From Ensifer sp. IC4062 (GTDB lineage Bacteria; Pseudomonadota; Alphaproteobacteria; Rhizobiales; Rhizobiaceae), in assembly GCF_020193575.1 (NCBI RefSeq), contig NZ_JADYVD010000028.1:1-64000 (forward strand): a DNA stretch of 64,000 nt. Reading direction: 5' to 3'. The position numbers were made by a program, and so were the translations under genes. Below, piece by piece: positions 28,268 to 37,221 of this stretch. The notes beneath the pieces are model-generated. The model had not been told where the DNA came from, did not search any database, and was given only the letters and a program-made list of their open reading frames with translations. How positions within the stretch are numbered: position 1 is the first letter of the stretch; every line of letters starts with the position of its first letter.

Positions 28268-29776
28268 TTGACCAATTTTGCTGACCTTGGCCTGAGCCAA
28301 AAAGTTCTCTCCGCCGTTACCGATGCGGGCTACGCAACTCCTACACCGATCCAGGCCGGGGCCATCCCTCCGGCGCTGCAGCGCCGCGATATCCTGGGTA
28401 TCGCACAGACCGGAACCGGCAAGACGGCGTCCTTCGTTCTGCCGATGCTGACGTTGCTGGAAAAGGGTCGTGCCCGCGCCCGCATGCCGCGCACGCTGAT
28501 CCTCGAGCCGACGCGCGAGCTTGCCGCTCAGGTCGCTGAGAACTTTGACAAGTACGGCAAGAACCACAAGCTCAACATCGCGCTTTTGATCGGCGGTGTT
28601 TCCTTTGAGGAACAGGACCGCAAACTCGAGCGCGGAGCCGATGTGCTGATCTGCACGCCCGGCCGCCTGCTCGACCATTTCGAGCGGGGCAAGCTGCTGA
28701 TGACGGGCGTCGAGATCTTGGTTATCGACGAAGCCGACCGTATGCTGGACATGGGCTTCATCCCGGACATCGAACGCATTGCAAAGCTCATTCCCTTCAC
28801 GCGGCAGACGCTGTTCTTCTCGGCGACGATGCCGCCGGAAATCCAGAAGCTTGCCGACCGGTTCCTGCAGAACCCGGAGCGTGTGGAAGTGGCGCGTCCC
28901 TCCTCTACGGCGAACACTGTGACGCAGCGGTTCGTTGCCTCGCACGCCAAGGACTATGAAAAACGTGCCGTCCTGCGTGATCTGATCCGTTCCCAGGACG
29001 AACTGAAGAACGCAATCATCTTCTGCAACCGCAAGAAGGATGTTGCCGATCTCTTCCGTTCGCTCGACCGCCACGGCTTCTCCGTCGGTGCATTGCATGG
29101 CGACATGGATCAGCGCTCGCGCATGACCATGCTCGCCAATTTCAAGGACGGCAATATCAAGCTGCTCGTCGCCTCGGATGTCGCCGCGCGCGGGCTGGAT
29201 ATTCCTGATGTCAGCCATGTCTTCAATTTCGACGTCCCGATTCACGCGGAGGATTATGTTCACCGCATTGGCCGCACCGGCCGCGCAGGCCGTTCCGGCG
29301 CCTCGTTCACGCTCGTCACGAAACGCGACACGAAATTCTCCGATGCCATCGAGAAGCTGATCGGCCAGAAGGTCGAATGGCTGAACGGCGATCTTTCCGA
29401 GCTTCCGGAACCGATGGAGAGCCACGATACCGGGCGTAAGGATCGTGGCCGCGATCGCCACAAGGACCGCAAAAAAGATGTGGAACGCTCCGGCAGGGGC
29501 CGCTCCGACCATAGATCTGATACCGCCTATGCCGATAGTTCGGCTGAACTCGAACCAGTCGCGGAAAGGGCGGAAGCGGTGAAACCGGAACGCAATGCAG
29601 ACAACGGGCGCGGAAATGCCGGCCGCAACGATCGGCCAGGCCGAGCGCAGAATGCCGCCAATGACGACAATCGCGACCGCCGCAACCGGCATCGTCGCGA
29701 CCATGACGACGGTCCGACGCCGGTCGGTTTTGGCGATGAGATTCCGGCCTTCATGCTGATCGCCGGCAAGGCCTGA
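28268..29776 (+). CDS. DEAD-box RNA helicase (RhlE-like)
   Basis: A 502-residue ATP-dependent RNA helicase. Motifs in order: Q motif (ATPTPIQAGAI), I AQTGTGKT, Ia PTRELA, Ib TPGRLLDH, II DEAD, III SAT, IV IIFCNRK, V ASDVAARGLDIP, VI HRIGRTGRAG. The tail after residue about 380 is long, basic and repetitive in Arg, Asp and Lys (DRGRDRHKDRKKD), typical of RNA-contacting tails. It starts at TTG, with GGAACGGAA upstream. A cold-shock or ribosome-assembly role is usual for the family. A Nudix gene follows after 12 bases. Confidence 0.93.
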   Translation: MTNFADLGLSQKVLSAVTDAGYATPTPIQAGAIPPALQRRDILGIAQTGTGKTASFVLPMLTLLEKGRARARMPRTLILEPTRELAAQVAENFDKYGKNHKLNIALLIGGVSFEEQDRKLERGADVLICTPGRLLDHFERGKLLMTGVEILVIDEADRMLDMGFIPDIERIAKLIPFTRQTLFFSATMPPEIQKLADRFLQNPERVEVARPSSTANTVTQRFVASHAKDYEKRAVLRDLIRSQDELKNAIIFCNRKKDVADLFRSLDRHGFSVGALHGDMDQRSRMTMLANFKDGNIKLLVASDVAARGLDIPDVSHVFNFDVPIHAEDYVHRIGRTGRAGRSGASFTLVTKRDTKFSDAIEKLIGQKVEWLNGDLSELPEPMESHDTGRKDRGRDRHKDRKKDVERSGRGRSDHRSDTAYADSSAELEPVAERAEAVKPERNADNGRGNAGRNDRPGRAQNAANDDNRDRRNRHRRDHDDGPTPVGFGDEIPAFMLIAGKA

Positions 29777-29788
29777 TTTCCGACCCCG

Positions 29789-30196
29789 ATGGCTCTTCCC
29801 GGTGTCGATTTCCCCGGTGTTGGTTGCGGCCTCGCGATCATGCGCGACGGCAAGATCCTGCTTTGCCGCCGCCTCAAGGCGCCAGAGGCAGGTCACTGGA
29901 ACATCGTCGGGGGCAAGGTCGACCATATGGAGCGCGCCGAGAATGCGGCGCGCCGGGAGGCGGAAGAGGAAAGCGGCCTTTCCATTCATTCGACCCGCTT
30001 TCTTTGTATCAGCGAGCAGGTGATCGAAGCCGACCAGCAGCACTGGATCTCGCTCATCTACGTTACGGAAGATTTTTCAGGCGAGCCGCATCTCACCGAG
30101 CCGGACAAGCTCTCCGAGATCGGCTGGTTCGACCTCTCCGCCCTGCCCCAGCCGCTGTCACGGTTCGCCGCCGATGCCGTTCGGGCGCTCGCCTAA
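29789..30196 (+). CDS. Nudix hydrolase
   Basis: A 135-residue Nudix protein with the complete box G-x5-E-x7-REUxEExGU at residues 42-64 (ending RREAEEESGL). Such enzymes hydrolyse nucleoside diphosphates linked to another moiety; the substrate is not predictable here. It is 12 bases after the DEAD-box helicase, so the two are likely co-transcribed, and an RNA- or nucleotide-cleaning role is possible but unproven. Confidence 0.9.
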   Translation: MALPGVDFPGVGCGLAIMRDGKILLCRRLKAPEAGHWNIVGGKVDHMERAENAARREAEEESGLSIHSTRFLCISEQVIEADQQHWISLIYVTEDFSGEPHLTEPDKLSEIGWFDLSALPQPLSRFAADAVRALA

Positions 30197-30229
30197 GCTG
30201 GTGGCCCCGTCAGTTCGGGCCGCACCACT

Positions 30230-30547
30230 CTATTTTCTTGTCTTGAGCGCCGCCGCGTAGGCAATCCTCACCCAGCGGGCCATCTCGTCCGGATCGTCGA
30301 GGGCTGGATCAGGAATGCTCCAATAGGGCATCTTCACCGGCTTGCCTTTGCCGTCGTAGGTCCATTGCCGGCTGCCTGCCCGCTCGAATTCCGGTGCCGA
30401 TTCGGCGTCGCCCTTAAGAAGGATTTCGCCGTCGATCTCGAGCGCGAAGATCACGCCTTCGAAATAGATGCCCTTGCCACCGAACATGCGGCGGATCGTC
30501 ACCGATCCCAGGGTTTCGAACATCTCCTCGATTGCCGCGTTGTCCAT
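30230..30547 (-). CDS. TfoX/Sxy N-terminal domain protein
   Basis: A 105-residue single-domain protein matching the TfoX N-terminal domain: IRRMFGGKGIYFEGVIFAL and KPVKMPYWSIPDPALDD. In Haemophilus TfoX activates competence, but short rhizobial versions have no known role. GGAG precedes the ATG. It starts three bases after the stop of the MobA-like fusion gene and is therefore the last gene of the molybdo-enzyme maturation operon, perhaps by read-through only. Confidence 0.85.
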   Translation of the reverse strand: MDNAAIEEMFETLGSVTIRRMFGGKGIYFEGVIFALEIDGEILLKGDAESAPEFERAGSRQWTYDGKGKPVKMPYWSIPDPALDDPDEMARWVRIAYAAALKTRK

Positions 30548-30550
30548 TCT

Positions 30551-32167
30551 TCACTCCTTCAGTACGCCGCCTGCGGCGATGATCGCTTCCGGGGTGTCGA
30601 GGTCGAGCCGCGCCGCTTCGCCGAGTTCGACGTCGATGACCGGGAGTCCGCACCGCTCGACAATATGTCGTGCGCCGACATCGCCGACGAGCTGCCTGAC
30701 CGCGGCGAATGTCTCTTTCGGCAGAATGACTGGATTGCCGCGCTGGCCTTCCGAGACTGCGCGCACGACCGCTTGGCGGCCCTCGTTGTCGAAGACTTCG
30801 ATCATCTTGCGCAGATGATTGGCGGTAATGCCGGGCATGTCCGCCAGCATCACCAATACGCCACCCGCCTCCGTTCCGAGTGCGGTCGCGCCAGCCACCA
30901 GCGAAGAGGCCATGCCGGCCGCGTAGTCAGGATTCGAGACAAACTCCACAGGCAGGCCGGCCAGCGCAGAGCGGATATCCGCTTCGCGGTGTCCGGTTAC
31001 CACGACCACCTTCCCAGCATCGGCGGCGAGTGCCGTTTCGACTGTGCGCCGCACCAACGGAACGCCGTCGAACTCGGCCAGGAGCTTGTGAGAGCCGCTC
31101 GCACCCATCCTGGTTGCCCGGCCCGCAGCCAGAACGACGATCCGTGCCGGACCTCGCGGTGGACTGACGGTTTGCTCCCGCGGTTGCGGCCGCGTCGGAA
31201 TCTCTTTTAGCAGGCCGCCGACACCGAGGCCGGTTATATCCTCGGAATTCGGCCATTCGCCGGCCAGCAGGCGTTCGAGTATCCAGTCGAAGCCGTTCTC
31301 CCGGGGGCTGCGTGCACAACCCGGCGCCCCCACGACAGGAAGTTCGGCAATTCGACCCAGCACCAGAAGATTGCCCGGGTCGACCGGCATTCCGACATGT
31401 TCGACGACTCCTCCGACGCGCCGGATTGCCGCCGGGATCACGTCGTCCGGATCGGCGACTGCCGAAGCGCCGAAGATGATGATCAGGTCATGGGCCGTCT
31501 TGAGATCGGCGATGGCGGCGGCTACGGCGTCTTCTGAATGCGCCACGCGGCGTTCCGTGACGAGATGGCTTCCGGAACGCAAGAGCCGGGCAGCGAGAAC
31601 CGTATGTGTCTTGTCCATGACTTGTTGCTTGAGCGATGGCAATTCGGTTGCGATCAGTGCCGCGCGATGCGGCACGAAGGGCTTTACCTCAAAGGCTGCC
31701 TCTGCCCGCAACATATTCTCCGCCTGCTCGACGAACCGTTCCGATACCGCCAGCGGAATGATCTTAATCGTCGCTACCATGTCGCCGGTTGCGACTGCCG
31801 TGTGATCGGCGAGGCAGGCGAGCGTGATCGCCGGATCGATCCGGTTCACCCGGTCGACGGCAGCGCGGTTTGCCACGAAAAGACCTGAGACGGTGGCATG
31901 GACGTTCACCCGGCCGGTCGCTGCTTGTGAAAAGCGCAAGTGGTCTGGCGCGATCGCCGCGGCGATGCGTGCCGCCGCCTCGTTTTCAAGCAGGTCATCC
32001 GCATCGAGCCGCGCGACGATGACCTCCTCCACACCCGCTTCGGCAAGCGTCGTGATGTCCGTTCGGCTCAGCCTGTGACCTTTCGACAATCGCTGCGCTC
32101 CGGTTTTCATTGCATGCCCAAGAACAGCGCCCTCGGCTTCAGCGAGCGTTACGGGACCGAACTTCAT
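30551..32167 (-). CDS. Molybdopterin-binding domain / MobA-like nucleotidyltransferase fusion
   Basis: About 538 residues in two parts. The N-terminal ~340 residues resemble a MoeA/CinA-type molybdopterin-binding protein (GAVLGHAMKTG, DLIIIFGASAVADPDDVIPA, LVLGRIAELPVVGAPGCARS). The C-terminal ~200 residues form a MobA/MocA-like nucleotidyltransferase (IVVLAAGRATRMGASGSHKLL, LVMLADMPGIT, QRGNPVILP). This suggests attachment of CMP to molybdopterin for enzymes of the xanthine/CO dehydrogenase family. The start at 32167 overlaps the upstream XdhC gene by four bases (ATGA). It sits in an operon of maturation genes. Confidence 0.88.
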   Translation of the reverse strand: MKFGPVTLAEAEGAVLGHAMKTGAQRLSKGHRLSRTDITTLAEAGVEEVIVARLDADDLLENEAAARIAAAIAPDHLRFSQAATGRVNVHATVSGLFVANRAAVDRVNRIDPAITLACLADHTAVATGDMVATIKIIPLAVSERFVEQAENMLRAEAAFEVKPFVPHRAALIATELPSLKQQVMDKTHTVLAARLLRSGSHLVTERRVAHSEDAVAAAIADLKTAHDLIIIFGASAVADPDDVIPAAIRRVGGVVEHVGMPVDPGNLLVLGRIAELPVVGAPGCARSPRENGFDWILERLLAGEWPNSEDITGLGVGGLLKEIPTRPQPREQTVSPPRGPARIVVLAAGRATRMGASGSHKLLAEFDGVPLVRRTVETALAADAGKVVVVTGHREADIRSALAGLPVEFVSNPDYAAGMASSLVAGATALGTEAGGVLVMLADMPGITANHLRKMIEVFDNEGRQAVVRAVSEGQRGNPVILPKETFAAVRQLVGDVGARHIVERCGLPVIDVELGEAARLDLDTPEAIIAAGGVLKE

Positions 32168-32871
32168 CTTGCACCTCCCACCCGGCCCGTCGGGTCGCGG
32201 CGGCGCAAGGCTTCGATGATTTCGGCCAGGATGGCGACGGCGATTTCTGCGGGGCTCGCCGCGCCGATGTCGAGGCCGATCGGGGCTTTGATCCGGCCAA
32301 TTGCCTCCGTTGGCACGCCTGCTTGTCCCAATCTTTCGAGACGTGCAGCATGAGTTTTGCGGCTGCCGAGTGCGCCCACATAGAAGCAACCCGCCTCCAG
32401 GGCCATCCGGATCGGATAATCGTCGATCTTCGGATCATGCGTGAGCGCGGCGAGTGCCGTGTAGCGGTCAAGTGGCCTTGAGGGCAGAATGTCTTCCGGC
32501 CATTCAGTCAGGAGCTCGACAGCGCCGAACCGCTCTGCTGTCGCGAACGCCGTGCGTGGATCTATGATCGTCATATCGAATCCGGCAACCGCCGCTAACT
32601 CGGCAAGCGCTTGGGAGATGTGAACGGCACCGATCGCAACGATGCGCGGTGGCGGCAGATGGACATTGACGAAAAGCGATCGTCCTTCCACCGCCACAAC
32701 GCCGGCGCGTCCTGAACGCAGCGCTTCGACGATCAGACTATCCCATTTCGGTGGAAAGCTCGCGCCTTCCAGAAAGACCTGACTGACGCCGTCGGAAAGG
32801 TCGGTAACGACCACCGCTGCCCGTCGCGCGGCACGCGCTGCGTTGATTGCCTGAAGGGTCGAGCGTTCCAT
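32164..32871 (-). CDS. XdhC-family protein (CoxI-like), 235 aa
   Basis: XdhC-family maturation protein with the C-terminal Rossmann-like domain (PRIVAIGAVHISQALAELAA, GSRKTHAARLERL, IGLDIGAASPAEIAVAILAE). XdhC proteins bind molybdenum cofactor and load the sulfurated form into xanthine dehydrogenase-type enzymes. The stop overlaps the MobA-like gene by four bases and the start is two bases after the shorter XdhC gene, so coupling is tight. Confidence 0.88.
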   Translation of the reverse strand: MERSTLQAINAARAARRAAVVVTDLSDGVSQVFLEGASFPPKWDSLIVEALRSGRAGVVAVEGRSLFVNVHLPPPRIVAIGAVHISQALAELAAVAGFDMTIIDPRTAFATAERFGAVELLTEWPEDILPSRPLDRYTALAALTHDPKIDDYPIRMALEAGCFYVGALGSRKTHAARLERLGQAGVPTEAIGRIKAPIGLDIGAASPAEIAVAILAEIIEALRRRDPTGRVGGAR

Positions 32872-32873
32872 CG

Positions 32874-33233
32874 TTAGCCATCAATTCTTTCGACATAGAC
32901 CCGAATGCGGCCGCCGCAGGAAAGGCCGACGCGCCATGCAGTCTCGTCGGCGACACCGAATTCGAGGATCTTGGGGATTCCGAATTCAATGATCTCCATT
33001 GCCTCCGCGATGACGGCGCCTTCGACGCATCCGCCGGAGACGGATCCCTGGAAGTTTCCTTCGTCATCGATCACCAGGTGGCTGCCGATCGGTCGCGGTG
33101 CCGACCCCCAAGTCTCGATGACTGTAGCAAGTGCTACTTTGCGTCCGTCACTGCACCAGGCTTCGGCGACCTCCAGCGGGTCGAGGATGTTGGGCTCTTT
33201 CGACATGTTGGTTACCAGTTGTTCGTTTCTCAT
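32874..33233 (-). CDS. XdhC N-terminal-domain protein (CoxF-like), 119 aa
   Basis: A short protein that contains only the XdhC_CoxI N-terminal domain: ALATVIETWGSAPRPIGSHL, GSVSGGCVEGAV with the conserved Cys, and VGLSCGGRIRVYVE. It complements the longer XdhC partner downstream, as in cox clusters where both forms occur. The start at 33233 overlaps the VWA gene stop by four bases (ATGA). A second Met at residue 10 is possible. Confidence 0.87.
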   Translation of the reverse strand: MRNEQLVTNMSKEPNILDPLEVAEAWCSDGRKVALATVIETWGSAPRPIGSHLVIDDEGNFQGSVSGGCVEGAVIAEAMEIIEFGIPKILEFGVADETAWRVGLSCGGRIRVYVERIDG

Positions 33234-34486
33234 GCCGCTCTCGTGGGCAAGAAGCGCCGTGGATCGGCGTCTTGCGCACCCTGACCGGACAGCGATTTCA
33301 CCAGCTCGGCCACAGATTCAAGATTGTGCACCGCCCGGAATTCGTCAACATGCGGCAGCATGGCCCTGACGCCCCGGGCGCGCGCCTCAAATCCGTCGAA
33401 GCGCAGCAACGGGTTGAGCCAGATCAGGCGCCGGCAGGAGCGATGCAGGCGATCGATCTCGACTTCGAGTTCCGCTGTATCATCGCGCTCGAGGCCATCG
33501 GTGATCAGGAGGACGATGGCACCCTGCCCGAGCACCCGGCGCGACCAGCGCCGGTTGAATTCGCGAAGCGTTTCGCCGATGCGGGTGCCGCCGGACCAGT
33601 CCTTGACCGCCGCCACGCATTCGTCGAGCGCTTCGTCGGGATCGCGATTGCGCATCTGGCGAGTGACATTCGTCAGCCGCGTCCCGAAAAGAAACGTGTG
33701 AACGCGTTGTCGCTGTTCCGTCAGCGCATGCAGGAAATGCAGGAAAATCCGCGTGTACTGGCTCATCGATCCGGAAATATCGGCAAGCACGACGAGCGGC
33801 GGATGAACAAGGCGCGGCTCGCGAAAGCGCGGCAGGATCAATTCGCCGCCAAAGCGCAACGCATCGCGCATTGTGGCGCGCGGATCGATCCGTGCCGGCC
33901 GATGGGCGGCGCGAAAGCGTCGGCTCCGCACCCGATCCAGCGGCAATATCAGCGATGACAAGGCCCTCCTCGCCTCAGCGATCTCCGCTGTGCTCATTTG
34001 CGCGAAATCGGCCTTGCGGAAAAGCTCGCGACCCGAAACCGTGTAGCGAGCGTCGACCTCAATTTCCGGTTCGTCGCGCGGTGAACGGGCATCGTCCCTT
34101 CCTGCGAGAAGTGACTCGCGGAGGCGCTCCTGGCCGGCGCGCCTCGTTCGATCTTCAACCTGCCGCTCCGGCGCAGTCGGTGACAGGAGCGCGATCATCT
34201 TCTGGACGAGGTCGCGTGAGCGCCAGAAAAGGTTGAACGCTTCGTCGAATACAGTCTGATCCTCATGGCGCTTGACGAAGGTGCATTGAAGGGCCGCGTA
34301 GAATTCGTTGCGGGAACCGATCCCTATCAAAGTAACGGCATCAATGGCGTCGGCAATGGCCGCCGGACCAATTCTCATGCCCGCCCTTCGAAGCGCACGG
34401 GCAAAGAAGACGATGTTGTCAGCAAGTTTGCCCTCGCCAAGCGCGATCGGAGAAGCTGCCGTGCGATCAACCTGCTCGTCCACCAT
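33230..34486 (-). CDS. VWA-domain protein, CoxE-like
   Basis: A 418-residue protein of the CoxE family with a von Willebrand A domain. The metal-ion (MIDAS) motif is DISGSMS in LVVLADISGSMSQYTRIF, with SGGTRIGETL and LLITDGLERDD as the later motif positions. In carbon monoxide dehydrogenase maturation, CoxE works with the MoxR ATPase CoxD to build the Cu-S-Mo site. Here it follows the MoxR gene by five bases, the same order as coxD-coxE. Confidence 0.9.
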   Translation of the reverse strand: MVDEQVDRTAASPIALGEGKLADNIVFFARALRRAGMRIGPAAIADAIDAVTLIGIGSRNEFYAALQCTFVKRHEDQTVFDEAFNLFWRSRDLVQKMIALLSPTAPERQVEDRTRRAGQERLRESLLAGRDDARSPRDEPEIEVDARYTVSGRELFRKADFAQMSTAEIAEARRALSSLILPLDRVRSRRFRAAHRPARIDPRATMRDALRFGGELILPRFREPRLVHPPLVVLADISGSMSQYTRIFLHFLHALTEQRQRVHTFLFGTRLTNVTRQMRNRDPDEALDECVAAVKDWSGGTRIGETLREFNRRWSRRVLGQGAIVLLITDGLERDDTAELEVEIDRLHRSCRRLIWLNPLLRFDGFEARARGVRAMLPHVDEFRAVHNLESVAELVKSLSGQGAQDADPRRFLPTRAA

Positions 34487-34491
34487 GGCGG

Positions 34492-35421
34492 TCAGCCCTG
34501 CGCCTGCAGTTCGGCCTTGACCTCCGCAAGCAGCTTGCGCCCCTCCGCACCCTCGATCCGCGCGATATCATCCTGGTATTTGAGCAATGTGCCGAGCGTG
34601 TCGGCGATCGTTTCCGGATCGAGCGCCAACCGGTCGAGTTCGGTGAGCGCTGTCGCCCAATCGATCGTCTCCGCCACGCCGGGGTTCTTGAAAAGATCGA
34701 TCGCCCGCAGTCTTTGGACATAGGCGACGAGTTCCCGTGATAGGTTGGCGTTGCAGCCGGGCACCTTGCGCCGGATGATCTCCAGTTCCTGCGCCGCCCT
34801 CGGATAGTCGACCCAGTGGTAAAGGCAGCGCCGCTTCAGGGCGTCGTGAATTTCCCGGGTGCGGTTGGTCGTGATCACGACGATCGGCGGCTCGTCCGCC
34901 CTGATCGTCCCGAGTTCGGGGATGGTGACTTGAAAATCGGAAAGGACTTCCAGAAGGAAAGCCTCAAAAGCTTCGTCGGTACGGTCTAGTTCGTCGATCA
35001 AGAATACTGGAGCCCGGCCCGTGCCGGCGGATATCGCCTGAAGCACCGGGCGGCGGATAAGAAAACGTTCGGAGAAGATGTCGCCTTCGATCCTTTGGCG
35101 GTCGACCATGCCGGCCGCTTCCGAAAGGCGTATCTCCAGCATCTGCGCCGGGTAGTTCCATTCATAGACGGCCGAGGAGACGTCGAGCCCTTCGTAGCAT
35201 TGCAGTCGGATCAGGGGACGATCGAGCGAACGCGCAAGGACCTTGGCTATCTCGGTCTTGCCGACGCCCGCCTCGCCTTCCAGAAATAGCGGGCGCTTCA
35301 TTTTCAGGGCCAGGAAAAGCACCGTCGCAAGCTGAGTTCCGGCGAGATAGTCCTGTGCCTCCAGCATGGCCAGAGTCTCGTCGATGGATTGCGGCAGCCT
35401 TCCCGTCTCGTGCTTCGCCAT
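34492..35421 (-). CDS. MoxR-family AAA ATPase, CoxD-like
   Basis: A 309-residue AAA+ ATPase of the MoxR/CoxD group. Walker A is GEAGVGKT (residues 49-56), Walker B is VFLIDELDR, sensor 1 is VVITTNRTREI and the arginine-rich C-terminal helical lid follows. MoxR proteins act as chaperones together with VWA partners, here the adjacent CoxE-like protein. GGAGG precedes the ATG. The flavin reductase gene lies 24 bases upstream. Confidence 0.92.
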   Translation of the reverse strand: MAKHETGRLPQSIDETLAMLEAQDYLAGTQLATVLFLALKMKRPLFLEGEAGVGKTEIAKVLARSLDRPLIRLQCYEGLDVSSAVYEWNYPAQMLEIRLSEAAGMVDRQRIEGDIFSERFLIRRPVLQAISAGTGRAPVFLIDELDRTDEAFEAFLLEVLSDFQVTIPELGTIRADEPPIVVITTNRTREIHDALKRRCLYHWVDYPRAAQELEIIRRKVPGCNANLSRELVAYVQRLRAIDLFKNPGVAETIDWATALTELDRLALDPETIADTLGTLLKYQDDIARIEGAEGRKLLAEVKAELQAQG

Positions 35422-35445
35422 GTTTCCTCCGTGGCCGAAGAAAAC

Positions 35446-35973
35446 TTATAGCGTGTGGTATCCCCGGTCCACATAAATGAGCGGCGGCTGCTTCTCCCCG
35501 AGGCGCAGATCGACGACTTCGCCGAAGAGGATGAGATGGGTCGCCATGATCTTGACCTCGATGAGGCGGCAGTCGAAAGCGACGACAGCGTCGGTGAGGA
35601 TGGGCGCGCCGGTGGCAAGCTGCGTCCATTGGCCGAGCGCGAAGCGCCGGTCCATGTCGAGCTGATCGCGACCGGAGAAGGCATGGGCGAGCGCCTTGTG
35701 CGTCTCGCCAAGCACATTTAGTGCAAAAGCACCGGAGCGAGCGAAGATATCGTTGCGAGGATTTGCGGCATTGAGGCAGGCAAGGATCGTCGGAGGATCA
35801 TCAGATACGGAGCAGGACGCCGTGATCGTGACGCCGCGCCGCGCGCGCCCATCGGCCGTGGTGATGAGCTGCACATGAGCAGACATGCGGCTCATCGCGT
35901 CGCGGTAACTTATCGGGTCCAGTCGGGTCTTCTCCAACACATCTCTCTCCGGATCGATGTCTTGCACATACAT
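35446..35973 (-). CDS. Flavin reductase-domain protein
   Basis: A 175-residue FMN-binding protein of the HpaC-like flavin reductase family: MSRMSAHVQLITTADGRARR, GVTITASCSVSDDPPTILAC and FALNVLGE form the flavin site. Such proteins reduce FMN or FAD with NAD(P)H for a partner oxygenase. It heads the minus-strand maturation operon, 24 bases before the MoxR gene; whether it serves the same enzyme is unknown. No partner monooxygenase is in the window. Confidence 0.87.
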   Translation of the reverse strand: MYVQDIDPERDVLEKTRLDPISYRDAMSRMSAHVQLITTADGRARRGVTITASCSVSDDPPTILACLNAANPRNDIFARSGAFALNVLGETHKALAHAFSGRDQLDMDRRFALGQWTQLATGAPILTDAVVAFDCRLIEVKIMATHLILFGEVVDLRLGEKQPPLIYVDRGYHTL

Positions 35974-36132
35974 AGACTCTCACGGAAAATATGAAACCCG
36001 GCCGCGCGAGATTCTTGCGAAGCAGCGGCATAGTCATGGCGTGATCGGAATGACGAGCTCCTGCGGTGCGATCTTTTCCTTTGACGGAGAGAGACACATC
36101 CTTAAAAGATGGCGTCGTTGCGGGAAAAATAC

Positions 36133-37221
36133 ATGTTTAGATTGATTGTTAAGAGCATCGTTGTCGCCGGATTGATATCGGCCTCCCCTGCCCTTGCTGC
36201 AGGGTTGAAAGTTGCCGTCGTGGCTCCCACCGAAGGGCCTTTCGCCATGCTTGGAAAGCAGATGGTGGACGGCGCCTCCTTTCAGGTGGACGAGCGTGGA
36301 AGTCAGGTTATCCCGATCGCCGAAAGCTGCGATCCCGCTGGCGGCGAGGCGCTGACGAAGGCGCTGCTGGCGAGCGGCGCGGAGGCAGCAATCGGCTTTC
36401 TCTGCACGGAGAGCCTCGAAGCTGCCCTGCCCGCCCTGGCCGAGGCTCGCATTCCTGCAATCACGCTCAGCGTCCGCTCCGACATTCTGATGGAGGACGC
36501 GCTCAAGAAGAATTGGCCGTTTTTCCGGCTGGCACCGAGTGGAAAAGCCGAAGCCGCGGCGATCACCGACGTCATCGTCGCGAACTGGAAGGGCAAACCG
36601 CTCGCGCTCATCGACGACGGCACGATCCATAGCAGGGAGCTTGTCGAAAGCGTTCGTAACGCACTTGCCGAGATAGGCGTGACGCCTGTGTTTACCGATA
36701 CATACCGCCCGGCGCAGGAACAGCAGGTCAGCCTGGTCCGGCGACTGGCGAAGAGCGGCGCTACCCACATCTTTACCGGAGGCGACCGCTACGATACCGC
36801 CGTGATTGCGCGGGATGCGAAGGCTGAAAAGGTTCCGGTAACCCTGCTTGGTGGCGACGTACTGAACGCCGCCGACCTTGATGTGCCGCTTGAAAACGGA
36901 GTGCTTGCCGTGACGGTTCCGGAGACGTCTCGGTCGAGCGAAGCCGCAGCCGTCGCAAAGGCGATGCGCGCAAGCGGGATCGAACCGGAGGGTTATGTCC
37001 TGCCGGCCTTCGCCGCCATATCGCTGCTCGAACAGGCAAAGGACCAGGCATCCAAGGACGGAAGCGCGCTTCCCGAAGCCCTGCTGAAAGTGCCCTTTGC
37101 AACGGTTCTTGGGCCAATAAAATTCAACGACAGCCACGAGAGGACCGACACGCCCTACCGGTTAATGAAATGGCAGGACGGTCGCTTCGTCGCGGCCACG
37201 GGCGCGGGCGGTGCGGATTGA
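36133..37221 (+). CDS. Periplasmic binding protein, LivJ-like
   Basis: About 362 residues with a signal peptide (MFRLIVKSIVVAGLISASPALA). The type I periplasmic-binding fold is seen from LKVAVVAPTEGPFAMLGKQM onward through IGFLCTESLEAALPAL and THIFTGGDRYDTAVIARDAK. Such proteins bind amino acids or similar solutes for ABC importers or sensors, but no permease or ATPase gene is adjacent. The start at 36133 was chosen over 36109 because the signal peptide begins there. The stop overlaps the P1 peptidase start by one base. Confidence 0.85.
   Translation: MFRLIVKSIVVAGLISASPALAAGLKVAVVAPTEGPFAMLGKQMVDGASFQVDERGSQVIPIAESCDPAGGEALTKALLASGAEAAIGFLCTESLEAALPALAEARIPAITLSVRSDILMEDALKKNWPFFRLAPSGKAEAAAITDVIVANWKGKPLALIDDGTIHSRELVESVRNALAEIGVTPVFTDTYRPAQEQQVSLVRRLAKSGATHIFTGGDRYDTAVIARDAKAEKVPVTLLGGDVLNAADLDVPLENGVLAVTVPETSRSSEAAAVAKAMRASGIEPEGYVLPAFAAISLLEQAKDQASKDGSALPEALLKVPFATVLGPIKFNDSHERTDTPYRLMKWQDGRFVAATGAGGAD

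Noticed and set aside
28229-30043. Minus-strand open frame of 604 residues opposite the helicase and Nudix genes
   Set aside because: Antisense of two clear genes and not similar to any family.
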